DNA of 64,000 bases, taken from positions 56,989,268-57,053,267 of the forward strand of contig NC_062213.1 of the NCBI RefSeq assembly GCF_902686445.1, in the 5' to 3' direction. This document shows positions 23,801 to 35,503 of the stretch, piece after piece. Position numbers and translations under genes: made by a program. Numbering within the stretch: the stretch's first letter is position 1; every line of letters begins with the position of its first letter. This DNA comes from Sciurus carolinensis (Eukaryota > Chordata > Mammalia > Rodentia > Sciuridae). The notes beneath the pieces were generated by a model. That model was not told where the DNA came from, did not search any database, and was given only the letters and a program-made list of their open reading frames with translations.

Positions 23801-25062
23801 AACATACAATGGAGAAAAGATAGCCTCTTCAACAAATGGTGCTGGGAAAACTGGAAATCCATATGCAGCAGAATGAAACTAAATCCCTATCTCCCACCCT
23901 GCACAAAACTAAACTCAAAATGGATCAAGGACCTCAGATTCAGACCAGAGACCTTACACCTTATAGAATAAAAAGTAAGGTCCAGATCTTAATCATGTCA
24001 GTTCAGGACCAAACTTCCTTAACATGACTCCCAAAGCACAAGAAATAAAAGCAAGAATCAATAATTGAGATAGATTCAAACTAAAAAGCTTCTTCTCAGC
24101 AAAGGAAACTACTAACAATGTGAAGAGAGAGCCTACAGAGTGGGAGAAAATCTTTGCCACACACACTTCAGATAGAGCACTAATCTTCAGAATCTTTAAA
24201 GAACTCAAAAAAACTTTACACCAAGAAAACAATTAACCCAATCAATAATTGGGCTAAGGAACAGAGCAGACACTTCACAGAAGAAGATTTACAAGCAATC
24301 AACAGATACATGAAAAAATGTTCAACATCTCTTCTAATAAGAGAAATGCAGACCAAAACTACCCTAAGATTCCATCTCACCCCAATTAGAATGGCTATTA
24401 TCAAGAATACTGGAAACAATAGGTGTTGGTGAGGATGTGAGGAAAAAGGTACACTCATACATTGCTGGTGGGGTTGCAAATTAGTGCAGCCACTCTGGAA
24501 AGCAGTGTGGAGATTCCTTAGAAAACGTGGACTGGAACCACCCAGTTACCCCACTCCTTGGCCTATACTCGAAGGACTTAAAATCAGTATACTACAATGA
24601 TATAGCCACATCAATGTTCATAGCTGCTCAATTCACAATAGCCAGATTGTGGACCCAATTCAATTGATGAATGGATAAAGAAACTGTGGTATAAATACAC
24701 AGTGGAATATCATTCAGCCCTAAAGAAGAATAAAATTATGGCATTTGCAGGTAAATGGATGCAGTTGGAGAATATCATGCTAAGTGAAATAAGGCATCCC
24801 AAAAAAACCAAAGGCCAAATGATCTCTCTGATAAGTGGATAATGATACATAATGGGGGTGGGAGGGAGGCAAGAATGGAGGAAAGATGAATTGTATAGAG
24901 GAAATAAAAGGGATGGGAGGGGGTTGCGGGAAGGAAAAATAACAAGAATGAGACAAACATCATTACCCTGTGTACATGTATTATTACACAAATGATGTGA
25001 CTCTATTTCATGTACAACCAGAGAAACACAGTTGTACCTCAAAATTAAAAAAAGAAGAAAAA
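20813..25062 (+). mobile_element. LINE-1 copy C: ORF1 3' end, ORF2 and 3'UTR
   Basis: Begins within ORF1 at 'agcaaaactta', continues through the ORF1 end (about 20975), ORF2 (about 21042-24840, fragmented) and the 3'UTR to an A-rich end near 25062. The ORF1 sequence that should precede it ends in 'atattccc' on the minus strand at 46233 and belongs to the block 46233-47770. Copies C and that block therefore form one broken L1. Internal stops and indels are frequent, so this is an older element than B or D. Confidence 0.9.
21042..24840 (+). pseudogene. LINE-1 ORF2 (copy C), fragmented
   Basis: Open pieces cover the endonuclease (21042-21530 with 'NINDLNSS' and 'QKTHL'; 21601-21801 with 'LSDHKG'), pre-RT (21820-22077, 22128-22532), RT (22816-23088 with '[11 protein letters not shown]' and '[11 protein letters not shown]'; 23146-23589) and the C-terminal part. 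The catalytic box near 23132-23146 reads as a 'YADD'-type sequence in place of FADD. At least six breaks separate the pieces. Useful as the in-window reference for L1 order when placing the split elements. Confidence 0.85.
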
Positions 25063-25735
25063 ATTCACTTTTCTTCTTCTATTTTATTAGAGTAATGAAA
25101 AGCTGTCTAATACAAGATTTTTCTAAAAATGTGCTTCCAGACTAGATCAAGATAATAAAAAATGTCATAGAGATCTATTAAATTAAGTTAGGGTTAATGT
25201 CACAAGTGATGTGTCTCATGGTGAGGGTAATGTTTCCTGGTGACTTATAGTACTCAGAAAAAGTTGATTGATATTGACTGAAATTATTTAACTCTTATGT
25301 TTTACTAAAACTTTTCCTGACACGTTTCCTCTTTGCATGTAAATTTCATTTAAAAAACATTCATATATGAATATGTGCATATATATATGTCTATATCTAA
25401 ATATACATACATATATATGTCTAGTTATTCTAAAAAAGAGGGATGTTTCTTCTTTAAGTGTAAACATAAAATACCGGTACATATTATGTTCTGTTTTATG
25501 TATCTTAACCATTTGGTCTTTGTTCAATTTGTTTGGGACAGCATTAATATTGTTTTCAGGTTTTAAATATCTAGCTTTAAAACATTGTGATTTGTGTGTA
25601 ATCTTAACTTTGCAAAGATTTTCATAGGTCCATATAATATCATTAATAAAATACCTGGTTATTTGTGGATTTCAAAGAAAAGGATATAAAATATTTCCTT
25701 TCTCATAAAAGTTACCTAATGTTACCTTCACTTTA
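25063..25735. other. Noncoding sequence with short AT repeats
   Basis: AT-rich sequence including an 'atatatatgtctat' microsatellite-like stretch at 25376-25425. No gene or named repeat found. It lies inside the segment proposed to be inverted. Confidence 0.4.
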
Positions 25736-25739
25736 TAGA

Positions 25740-27115
25740 CAACTCCCCCGAACACCAATACCCTTAAGCTTTCACTATAACCAATCTATTTTCCATCCTT
25801 AGAATCTCTCTTTTCTACAATGTCAAACCAATGAAACCAGGCAATATGAATCCTCTTGAGTCTATCTCTTTCCTCTTAGGATATTACATTTATGATATAT
25901 CCATGCTGTATCATGTATCAGTAGTTCATTCGAATTTATTGAAGAATAGTATTTCATTGCATCGAGGTACAACAGTCTTTTTATCCACTCACCATCTGTA
26001 GTACATTTAAACTGCTTCCAGGTTTTGGAGATTATGAATAAAATTGCTGTAAATATTTACATGGGATTTTGTGCAAACATAAGTTTTCATTACTCTTGAT
26101 AATGGGATTGCTGCATCATGTGTTTGCTTAACTTTATAAGAAATTGTCAAATGTTTTGCAAAGAGGTTGTACAATTTTGCATCTATCACAGCAATATATG
26201 AGGGTTCGGTGACTCTGCATCCTTGCTACCACATGGCACTTAAAAAAAAGTTTTAGGTATTTTAATGGATGTGTAATGGTATCTCACTGTTGAATTAATT
26301 CACAGTTAATTAATAAACAGTGATGCTGAGCAACTTTTCATTTGCTTGCCATATTAAAGAACTTCCCTTCAATTCCTAATTCAGTGTTTTTAATTTTTGT
26401 CATAAATGGTTGTTGATTTTTGCACATACTTTTTCTGCATCTGCTTAGTTGATCGTATTTTTTTTTTCCTTTTCTGTGATTCAGAGCATTCAAATAGTGA
26501 ATTGCAATTCTTAGTTTTTTAGTGTTGAAATCATCTTGCACCCTGGGGTAGACTCCACTTGCTTGAGATATATTCTCTTTTTTATCTATTGGTTAGATAT
26601 GGTTTTCATTATTTGTTTGAGAGTTTTTTCATATAGTCTCATGAGAAACATTTTGTCTGCATTGCCCTTTTAATGTAATATCTGTTTGGTTTTAGTGTCA
26701 GGATAATACTGGCGTCATTAAAAATTCTTTTCCTTTGTTTCTATTTTCTGGAAGGTATTGTGTAGAACTGGTATTAATTCTTTCCTATATAATTAGTAGA
26801 ATTAGTGAAACCCTCCGGGCCTGGGGTTTCCTTTGTGGAAAATTTATTAAGCATGAGTTCATTTTGAAAATAGATACAGAACAACTTAGACTATAAATTT
26901 CTTCCCAAGAATATTCTGATAGTTTTGTGTCTTTCAAAAAATTTTTCCATTTTGTCTAAGTTGCAGCATTTAGGGGCATTAAGACCCTGTAGTGTTCCCT
27001 TATTATCCTATCAATGGCTATAGTGCATTGTCCCCTCTTATATTAATAATTGGCATATTCTGCCTATTTGACTTGTTAGTCTGGTAAAAGTTTAATCAAC
27101 TTTCTCCTAGAGAGA
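25740..27115 (-). mobile_element. Old LINE-1 fragment
   Basis: On the minus strand, 25900-26180 resembles an L1 3' region and 26338-26541 translates as an eroded ORF2 RT block ('NALNHRKGK..', 'SRCRKSM'). 26580-27110 continues towards the ORF2 upstream part. Many gaps and stops. The outer limits are soft. Confidence 0.65.
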
Positions 27116-27297
27116 GTAAACAAAGTTTGCCCTCCGCCACTTCCCATCAGGCTCTTACCTTCTAGTCTACCATTTCCCTCCCAGTTACTAGATAACTAGG
27201 CACAGTTCCTATACCCTAGATCATGCTTAAATTATGCAAACTAGTCAACTCTCAGCCTACATAATCTTTATTACACCCACCACCATCAGACACCAAA

Positions 27298-27460
27298 ATA
27301 GAGACTGGAGGTGTTGCTCAGTGGTAGAGCACTTGCCTAGCATGCATGAGGTCTTGGATTTGATTCCTGGTACTGAAAAGAGAAAGAAGGCATGAAGGGA
27401 GGAAGAGAGGAAGGAAAGCAGGGAGAGAAGAAAGAAAAAGAAAAAGAGAAAAAAAAAATG
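27298..27460 (+). mobile_element. ID SINE with purine-rich tail
   Basis: 'ctggaggtgttgctcagtgg' plus 'tagagcacttgcctagcatg' and 'ggtcttggatttgattcctgg' are the tRNA-Ala-derived ID body, with pol III A- and B-box-like segments. A GA/A-rich tail runs from 27376 to about 27460. Free ID elements are rodent-specific, so this supports the host call. Confidence 0.9.
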
Positions 27461-27844
27461 GATTGAGCTCAGAAAGGAGGAAAAGCAAAATACAAGCTAA
27501 GAAAAAGAAGTTACTAAAAACACAAAATATTAAAAATAAATCAAAATATATTTAAAATTAAGTTAAATTATACTCTTTTGTCTAAAGAGTGTTATTTAAA
27601 CGAGTCTAGCTTAGACCATTTACATGTATATTTTTACAGTTCTGCCTATTGAGTCTCCATAAGATACTAAGTTGTCCTGATGAATATAACCAGTTTGTCA
27701 AGCACTAAGGTATTATCATTAATTTTTCCCCAATGTAGTCTTTAATGTAGTTCATGGATACTTAATTTTTGCTCTTTAACCACATCTTGATCTGATGTAA
27801 AAATATTCAGTTATTTGTACTTATTAAATGTCTAATGCTATGCA
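27461..27844. other. Unique AT-rich noncoding sequence
   Basis: Nothing recognisable. Confidence 0.35.
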
Positions 27845-28278
27845 ATTTAAAGCATAGCACAATTCACAGTAGCCAAGTAATGAAATCAACTTAGGTGTCC
27901 ATCAACAGATGAATGGATAAAGAAAATGTGTTATATGTACACAATGGAGGTTTATTCATTCATTAAGAAGAACAAAATTATGTCACTTGCAGGAAAGTAT
28001 ATGGAACTGGAGAGCACCATGTTAAGTAAAATAAACTAGTCAGAAAGACAAGTGTGTTTTCTCTCATGTGTGGAAACTGGAGAGAAAAATGGGGTCGGGG
28101 AGGGCTCATGAAAGTAAAAGAAAATGTAAGGGATACCAGCCATTAGGTAGAGGAAGGAATTGGAAGAAAGAAGAGAGGAAAAGGGACTGGGGAGTGACAT
28201 TGACCAAATTATACATGTATAGATATGCCATAATAAAACCCACTACTCTGTAAATCAGTACATGCCAATTTAAAAAAC
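27845..28278 (+). mobile_element. Old LINE-1 3' end fragment
   Basis: The order 'tgtccatcaacagatgaatg', 'ggataaagaaaatgtg', 'caaaattatgtcacttgcag', 'gaactggagagcaccatgtt' is the L1 ORF2 C-terminus, followed by 3'UTR-like sequence with 'tgtggaaactggagag'. The frame is broken and the 5' part is absent. Confidence 0.75.
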
Positions 28279-29404
28279 CCTCCAATGTAATCTAAAACTC
28301 AAGTTATTACCCCAATCTGGTACACAAGTAATTGCATCTTTGCTCTTTCCCTTCATCCCAGGGAAGGAGAAATTGTCCTCCATCCTTCTAAGTCCTAAGT
28401 CTTCTCTCCCATTGGTGTCTACATATGTCCAAAAATTGCCTTGGCAACATTACTGATCCTTCCTCCTACTTTGGTTTTGAAATTCTTTTGCCTATGGGTT
28501 CTTTTATATAAAGCCAAGGGGATCACTGAGATTTCTTCTGATGACATGGGCTACTGAAATATAACAAACACTCCCTTTTGGGCTATACTCTGTTTACTAG
28601 TAACTACTTTTACTGTGTGATCTCACAAAACTCCTGACTTTAAACATCTGCATGCAAGAAGTATGCCCCCAGAGTTCAGAAGACATATAAAATTATGCCA
28701 AGAACTTTCTCCTGATCCTCTGCTCTGCTCAATGACAATGCTTAGAAGAGCCTTCATCTCGCATGCAGCTGATTAATAAGACACCTGTCCTATTCTTGAG
28801 GTGTCCCATGTACATGAACAATTATCTTAAGTTGCTCTCTTCATACTCAGTTTCAGTGATTACATTAAACATGTCTCTTGACCTTGGGTCTCTTGCTCAT
28901 TATTTTGGCCAGGCACCGTGTGTGCTATGCCTGTTGTGCATCATACCTCACACCCTGGGTGTGAAGCAGAGTGAGCCATGGTCTCTGGCCTCAAGTAGCC
29001 TGTCCACTGGCCAACTTGGAAAAGCTGGTTTGTGAATTACATCTGTGTGCACATAATTTATAAAGACGACAGTGCTTTGAAATATGTCCAGTTCACTTAC
29101 TGTCTGGATCCCTTCATTTTTTTTTTCAATTTAAATTGACAATTTGAATTAATGAGAAAAAAATTTTTCTAAACTACTGGATTGGACACTTAATAGGGTT
29201 TTAGCTGTGTGCTAATCTCATAAAACACTGGACTGTATTTCTTAGACTAGGCTAGGCAAGGCCACAGACACAAACAAAACTCCATAATTGTAGTGGATTT
29301 TCTGAACAGAACATTTATTTCTTGCAAGGAAAATTTAGGTTAGAGTCATCAAAACTTAAGGGAAATTGCCGTCCATGTGGTAATTCAGCAATCAAGATTG
29401 GTGT
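28279..29404. other. Unique noncoding sequence
   Basis: A 90-codon open frame at 28763-29035 shows no domain and no splice context that I can defend. No named repeat recognised. It could hold diverged repeats that I cannot place by eye. Confidence 0.4.
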
Positions 29405-29405
29405 C

Positions 29406-29448
<43 letters not shown>
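29405..29448. repeat. (TA)n microsatellite
   Basis: About 20 TA units, directly beside the minus-strand ID element at 29449. It probably grew from that element's tail. Confidence 0.95.
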
Positions 29449-29512
29449 ATATTTCTGTTGGTACTGTGGATTGAACCTAGGGGTACTTCACCACTGAACT
29501 ACATCTCCAGAC
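29449..29512 (-). mobile_element. ID-like SINE fragment
   Basis: The reverse complement contains 'ctggagatgtagttcagtgg' and 'gtacccctaggttcaatcca', matching the ID body and the tail part of the B1-dID composite. Confidence 0.75.
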
Positions 29513-29514
29513 TT

Positions 29515-29845
29515 TTTAACAAATATTTTTATTAGTACATTATAGTTATACATAATAGGAGGTTAATTTTTATATATTCATACATGCATGGAATATAATT
29601 TGCTCCATCTCAGTCCCTAGTCCTTCCTCTTTCCCTCTCCTTCCTCTCCCCTATTCCCCTTCTTCTACTCTACTGATCTTCTTTCTATTGATTTTTTTAA
29701 TTGGTTCTCTATAGATATACATAAAGGTGGAATTCATCGTGGCATGTTCATACATCTATAAGTTTAATTTTGTCAATGTTATCTTGCAATTACTTCCTTT
29801 CACCATCCTTCCTCCCTCCCTGTCAATCCCCTTCTTTTACTTCCT
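29515..29845 (-). mobile_element. LINE-1 3'-end fragments
   Basis: Two successive T-rich starts (about 29515 and 29688) are each followed by 'agttatacataa' or 'agatatacataaa', then pyrimidine-rich 'ccttcctctttccctctcc'-type sequence. This is the pattern of L1 3'UTR ends read backwards, similar to 7418-7720. Family not assigned. Confidence 0.5.
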
Positions 29846-29956
29846 TATTTTGAGACACAGTCTCACTAAGTTATCCAGGCTGGCCTCAAACTTACAATCC
29901 TCCCACTTCAGTCTCCCAGGTAGTTAGGATTACAGGCATGTGCTACTGGCTCAGCC
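29846..29956 (-). mobile_element. B1 SINE (B1-dID head)
   Basis: The reverse complement reads through a B1 body. On the plus strand, 'gagacacagtctcactaagt', 'ccaggctggcctcaaactta' and 'ggattacaggcatgtgctac' are visible. The ID tail is not obvious at the expected side. Confidence 0.85.
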
Positions 29957-30577
29957 AAGACTTTCATAATTGTCCTGCTGCATTGTCTCTACGTGAAGCT
30001 CCACAATGTTTGATGCAAGAGCAGAGCAGAGTTGAAGAGTTGCCAGACAGGGTTTCATAAGGGAACCAGGACCATCATATGAGTAGTATGGAATAAGGGA
30101 CTTATAATAGGAAAGAGGCCTTATCTATTTATGGGAGAATCTGGTAAAATAAGTGTTTGAAAGATGAAGCTGAAAAATCATACAGATGTCTCAAAAAATT
30201 CCCATTAAGTGATGACATGTATGAACAAGTTAGGACCTACAAGGGAATTTGGAACCTACAAAGGTAAATGGTTAGCTTCCTCCCAATAGCACCAAAGGCT
30301 GGTGACCAAGCCTTTATCACTCTGAAGGACACTTACTCAAATTATAACCAAGGTCAAATAACTTATTCAAATTGTGTGCTGAGAGCTATAAATGTTTCCT
30401 CCTGAAACAATGGGTGGGACAGGGACATTTAACAGTCACTGAATGAATATCCATGTGGTTTTCCATATTTTCCAGTTCCTTGCCATTAAGTGAGGCCATA
30501 TAACTGGTTCCATATAATGAAGTATGAACAGAAAAGATGTGTGTCAATTCCAGGTCATGTCACATAAACTTGGGGAG
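29957..30577. other. Unclassified noncoding sequence
   Basis: 30370-30565 has the feel of an old interspersed repeat ('gtgaggccatataactggttcc'), but I cannot assign a family. No gene found. Confidence 0.35.
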
Positions 30578-30581
30578 AAAG

Positions 30582-30643
<62 letters not shown>
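30578..30643. repeat. (GA)n microsatellite
   Basis: About 29 GA units after a short GAAA-rich lead. Confidence 0.95.
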
Positions 30644-30649
<6 letters not shown>

Positions 30650-30924
30650 GCCAATTAGGAAAAGAAAATTTAAAATTTGTTAAATTAATCCAAATTTATG
30701 TGAAAAGAAAAAAAATATTGTAGGATTTGATTCCATTAGAGGTTAAAATTAAACATATTTACACCATAACATGGATGTTTCCTCTGAGAATTATTCTTTT
30801 GGCATATGAAAAACTAATGATAGGGCAACATCAATAAAAAGTTTCTGCTGAAACTTTCTAATCCACTCTGATCTAGCATAGCACTAGCCACAGGACCATC
30901 AAGGTGTTTTCTAAGAGACCTTGA

Positions 30925-31075
30925 CAGAAAAGTCAGAAGTTTTAGAACTTGGTCCTGAATGGCCAGCTATGTGATCTTTCACAGGCTCATTAATTTCTCT
31001 GGATCTTGGTTTTCTCACCAGTGAAATGAACTATTTTATTAAGATACCCTAAAGCATGTAAATAAAATGCAAGTC
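30925..31075 (+). mobile_element. MIR SINE fragment
   Basis: 'agctatgtgatctttcacag', 'ttaatttctctggatcttgg' and 'ttttctcaccagtgaaatga' follow the MIR order (tgtgaccttgggcaag, cctctctgagcctcagttt, cctcatctgtaaaatg). Confidence 0.65.
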
Positions 31076-32540
31076 ACATATATAATTTTATATTTTAGTA
31101 GTTAACATTTTTCAAAAGTAAGGGGAAACAGATGAAATTAATATAGTAATATATTTTATTTAAGCAATGTATTCAAAATACTATAGTTTTAACATGTAAA
31201 CAATATACTAAATCAGCAGAGATATTTTATATTCCAAAATCTGATATGTATATTACACTTCCAGCACATCTGATTTTAGAGGTTAAATTTAATTTGAACT
31301 ACTTAACTCATATTTTGCTTATAATAAATAAGTGTACAATCGAAAAACTATATTCACATAACCAAGTTATTTCAAACATACCAAATATTTTCCAATAACT
31401 AAAGTCAGCATTAAATTTAAATTAATTATAATTAAATATAACAAAATATGGCTATTTAATCACATAATAACCACATTTCATATGCTCAATATCCTCAGGA
31501 GTTGTTGACTACTCTACTGGACAATGTACTTATGAAATCTCTGCTACTTCTACTTCTACTTCACTGAAACTCATATTGAGTATATTAGATAAATTTTTTA
31601 AAAAAATCTCTATTTCATCTTTCACAGATAAAGTAATAATTACTCTGCAATATGAGATATTACATGAGAGGAAAGAACAAAATGTAAATGCCAAAGATAC
31701 ATGTGTATCTTTTTATGTTATTTCTATATAGTGTAATATACCTGTAAAAGCAATGAATTCAATGCATATGAATAAAAATAGATCAAATGGTATATTTAAA
31801 AGCATCAAATTGTGTGAAAGATTTAGGAAAATAAAACAGGATTTAAAATGCATATGTCAAACAGTCCTGTGGGTTAAGAGTACACTCCCCCACAGCCACA
31901 CACCCACATACTCACATACATCACACATAATGTTATGGATAGTGTATTGGAAGGATACACATTCAAGGTGGCAGAATGGATGCTCAGGAATAGAGGATGA
32001 ATTGGGCTGGAGGTGTTAGGCTCAAAGAGGTAATCTGAGTACAAGCCAAGAAATATAAAAAAGTGCCACAAAACAAGAAAGAGGTTCATATCAGTGTTTG
32101 TCAAATTCTTGTGCTTGATGCCCCATATAAGATAAAAAATGCACAATGAAACTCCTATGATGGTTGTGTTATATATTTATAATCCCTAACTTCAAAGAGT
32201 TTATATTCTAGATATGGAGAGAAACACATATAAAATTAGAATTCTGCATAATAAATGAAAACTGTGGCATAAATTGTCTCTAATTATAGAATAGTGCATA
32301 TTTGATGAGGAGAGTTGTTTTACATTAAGTTGAGCTATGGAAGAAACATAAAATACATATAAAAATGTAAGTATTTTATTTATGTACATATAAATAAATA
32401 AAATATGTGTATTACCACATACATCCTTTTTCATTTAAAAACAACAACATATATTTAGTTAGCCTAATGCCCATTTCATCAATCTACACATTGCTATTAA
32501 TAACAAGAAAAAAATGTTAGGAGAAGGCAAATATGTTGTG
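31076..32540. other. Unique AT-rich noncoding sequence
   Basis: Very AT-rich, with a 'cacacccacatactcacata' run near 31895. No gene or named repeat found. Confidence 0.4.
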
Positions 32541-32544
32541 AAGA

Positions 32545-32765
32545 CCTACTATGAGCTAACAAATCTGTGCCAATTGTTTTACGGATTATTATATTTCATG
32601 TTTTCGGTGACTCTGTGAGGTAAACATTATTATTTTCATTTTACACAGGAGGAAACTGAAACTTGGGGGAGGTTGAGAAACTAGCTCAGTGTCACTAGTT
32701 AATCTATTAAAAAGCCAGGATTACTCTAAACCTCAAGTTTTTACCACCACACTGTGTTAACTTCA
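32545..32765 (-). mobile_element. MIR SINE
   Basis: Nearly full-length MIR in reverse. 'ctactatgagctaacaaatc', 'ctctgtgaggtaaacattat', 'cattttacacaggaggaaac' and 'agctcagtgtcactagttaa' match, in order, the reverse complement of the MIR consensus. Confidence 0.85.
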
Positions 32766-32805
32766 CAATAAAATTAATGTCTTTGCCTCTGAAGATGAAA
32801 GTTAT

Positions 32806-33247
32806 TGTCATGCTTTGAATTTAGAATGTCCTCCAATGTTCAGATATTGAAGACTTGGTTCCCAATGCAGAAATGCCCAGAAGTGGAACTTTGGGGAAGC
32901 CACTGGTCATGAGGGTTCTAAACTTATTAGTGGATTAATTCGTTTAGTGGATTAACAAATTGAAGTATTAGGAGGAAGTGAAAACTATAGTCAGGTGGGG
33001 CATGGTTGAAGGAATCAGATCACAGAGGGCGTGGCCTCGGGGACTACATCTTATCTTTGGCCCAACCTCTTGCTTCTTGACTGCCATGAGTGAGCACTTT
33101 TCCTCCACAATGATGTTCTACATTATCTCAGGCCCAAGGTCAGCTGACCATGTACTGAGACCTCTGAAACTGGGACCCAAAATAAATCTTTTTCCTCTAA
33201 GTTCTTTCTGTCCAATATTTTGGTCACAGCAAAGAAAAGTTAACACA
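32806..33247 (+). mobile_element. Solo LTR, ERVL/MaLR class, with target duplication
   Basis: Begins TGTCATG and ends TAACACA. Internal hallmarks are 'gagggttctaaacttattag', 'gccatgagtgagcacttttc', 'accatgtactgagacctctg' and the polyadenylation-like 'aataaatctttttcctct'. The flanks 'gttat' (32801-32805) and 'gtgat' (33248-33252) match at four of five bases, as expected for an old 5-bp ERVL-type duplication. Subfamily not assigned. Confidence 0.7.
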
Positions 33248-33252
33248 GTGAT

Positions 33253-33685
33253 AGAAAGCTCTTTCCAACTAATAGCTGTAAAGTGCAGAATAGAAGCTAC
33301 TATAAAATCACTTTTCTCTGTTCCTTTCTCACCAACCTAAAACCATTCAAGAGGGGACCAATACTTGTCATTTCTGTGCGCTCCTCCACTTCAGCCTCAT
33401 GGGTAGTCACTGTGTTAGTTTTGTTCTCTTTTCTTACCACCTTGATAATTGACTTATTTTCCTAATTGTTTTTCCTCCTTTGGCAAACATTCCTCTTATT
33501 CCACATTCCAAAATGCTAGTACTGTGATCTATTTGAAATTTGTACATCACTGTGGTGTTCCTTTGTTTCAATTCTCTAGTAGTTTTCCTTTGAAACAAAA
33601 TATAAATTCTGTAGATAAAAAGGAAAGACCCTCCAAGCATACAAACACACTCTATTCTCTTCCTAAAATGATTATTTTTATTTGT
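33253..33685. other. Unique noncoding sequence
   Basis: An open frame of 155 codons (33449-33916) runs out of this stretch into the L2 relic. It has low-complexity hydrophobic sequence and no domain, so I do not call it a gene. Confidence 0.45.
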
Positions 33686-33689
33686 GGTC

Positions 33690-33945
33690 TGATAGTTCAG
33701 CTTTTGTCCTTCAAGGTCTATTTGAATAACACTTTCTCCAGAAAGACTTTTCTGCCCACAACCCTGATTGCAGTAGGTCTTGAGTCTTTTGCTCTGATCT
33801 TCCTATTGTCCTGCGCCTGTGCTTTTGCAATCTGTGTTATAATTGTTTTACTTATTGATTTGTCTCTCCCATTGTCTAAGTTACTTGTGATCCTCAGGAA
33901 TAAGCACAGTACTTGAGTAACAGTTTGGTGAATGTTTCTTGAAAG
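33690..33945 (+). mobile_element. LINE-2 3'-end fragment
   Basis: The order 'gtccttcaaggtctatttga', 'cactttctccagaaagactt', 'tgtctctcccattgtctaag', 'aataagcacagtacttgag' and 'tttggtgaatgtttcttga' follows the ancient L2 3' region, whose usual end is cacagtgcctggcaca..aataaatgtttgttgaa. Confidence 0.6.
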
Positions 33946-34314
33946 GCGAAATTAATTTATAAGAATGTTTTCTAAAGATAAACTGATTTTCTCCTTGCCT
34001 ATATTTGTTAATGTTCTTCCTCTTGGATGTCACCCTTTCATAATCCTTCTTTCCAATACACATTTTCCTTAATGGAGAGAATGGAGTAACCTCTGACCTT
34101 ATGATTTTCTCCCCCTCCTTTTCTCTTCTCAGTCTTATAGAGCATGAATGGCAGGGCAGACGTGGGCAGATATGGGTAGGAGGCATTGAGATGATGGTTG
34201 AAGATTTCAGTGGTTACTTCAGCTGTCTGTTTGGAATTCCTAATAGAAGAGTGGTACCCAATTATTTCTATAGTGTTACATACTTACTTCATTATTCTCC
34301 TAAGATTTGGGCCC
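33946..34314. other. Unique noncoding sequence
   Basis: No gene or named repeat seen. Confidence 0.4.
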
Positions 34315-34682
34315 TGTGTTAGTCCATTTTCTGAAGCTATGCCAAAGTAATTAATGTCGGGTAATTTATAAATAATAGAGATTTATTTAGCTCATGATTC
34401 TGGAGGTGAGAAGTTCCAACTATGGTGCCAACATCTGGTGGGGGTCTTGTTTCATCATCACATGGCAGAGGACATCACATGGTGAGATGGAGAAACTGCT
34501 TTCTCAGGTTTCTCTTCCTCTTCTTGTAAAGTCATAAATGTTATTATAAGACCTACATTCTCATGACTTCATCTAATCCTAAGAATCTCTAAAAGGTCTC
34601 ACCTTGAAGGGCTATTAACATATGAATTTTAGGATTAAGTCAATAGTACATGGACTTTGGAGTGAAACATTCAAACCACAGC
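34315..34682 (+). mobile_element. Solo LTR, MST-like MaLR
   Basis: Opens 'tgtgttagtccattttctga', continues 'gggtaatttataaataatag', 'agatttatttagctcatgat', 'tctggaggtgagaagttcca' and 'catcacatggcagaggacat', and closes 'gagtgaaacattcaaaccac'. This is the canonical MST LTR layout. No internal sequence is attached. Confidence 0.85.
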
Positions 34683-35503
34683 GGGGAAGTCATCAATTTT
34701 TGTGTATTATGAAAAATCTTACTCTATATCATATTATACAACAGTCCTATATATGCCTATAGCCATTATCTGCTTACCCACCTTGAATCCAGCTCCACTC
34801 TCAGGTATTGTGGTCTCTAGATCTACCTAACCATTGTTTACATAGAGATATCACTGCATTTTAATCTGGGCAAGATCTCACTTTGTGCTACAAAAAATTT
34901 AACCACATGGAAACTTAACACGGCTAACACATCCCAGTAAAATAGTTAAAGATGATTAAATAGGAGAGGTAAAACTAGTTATACAGTAGAGTAGAACAAG
35001 ATAAGAAATATAGGTACAGTCTGTGGCTTGTTTCTCCCACTAGTTACTTCTTTCACTGGTGTGCCAGCTTTCTTATGACTTCCTTCATTACAATACTGTA
35101 TTCATTTTCATTATACCTTAGGCTAGCACCGTAATTGAATAAGATTCTTTGACTTGTGAGGTAATCCAATTTTTTTATTCCTGAGAAATCTATGCCCTTG
35201 GTGGTACTTCATGAATATAATTGCAATAGTCTTTGATCAATCTTTTCCACTAATTACAGCAGAGCAGAAGTGTTCTGGGCACCTGAGTTTCACTCTTCTA
35301 CTTGCTTGCACCATCCTTGAAGGTCAGGTTCAGTTACCTCAACCAATACAATTTAGGTCAATCCTCTAAATCATGTATTAGATCTGAACAGTTAAAATCT
35401 CAGGTTTCAAATCATTTGAACCAAAACAAACTCAAGTTTTATTTATTCCTCCCTTGGATCCTTGAATCCATATAATAAAGAACATAATAAAGACTATACA
35501 TGG
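34683..35503. other. Unique noncoding sequence
   Basis: Nothing recognisable as gene or repeat. A diverged repeat is possible. Confidence 0.35.

Noticed and set aside
30578..30643. Array-like repeats suggesting a CRISPR or satellite
   Set aside because: Simple GA microsatellite. No spacer structure anywhere in the window.
33449..33916. A 155-codon open frame with hydrophobic stretches
   Set aside because: It crosses into an L2 relic, has no domain, no splice signal that I can defend and poor start context. Not called a gene.
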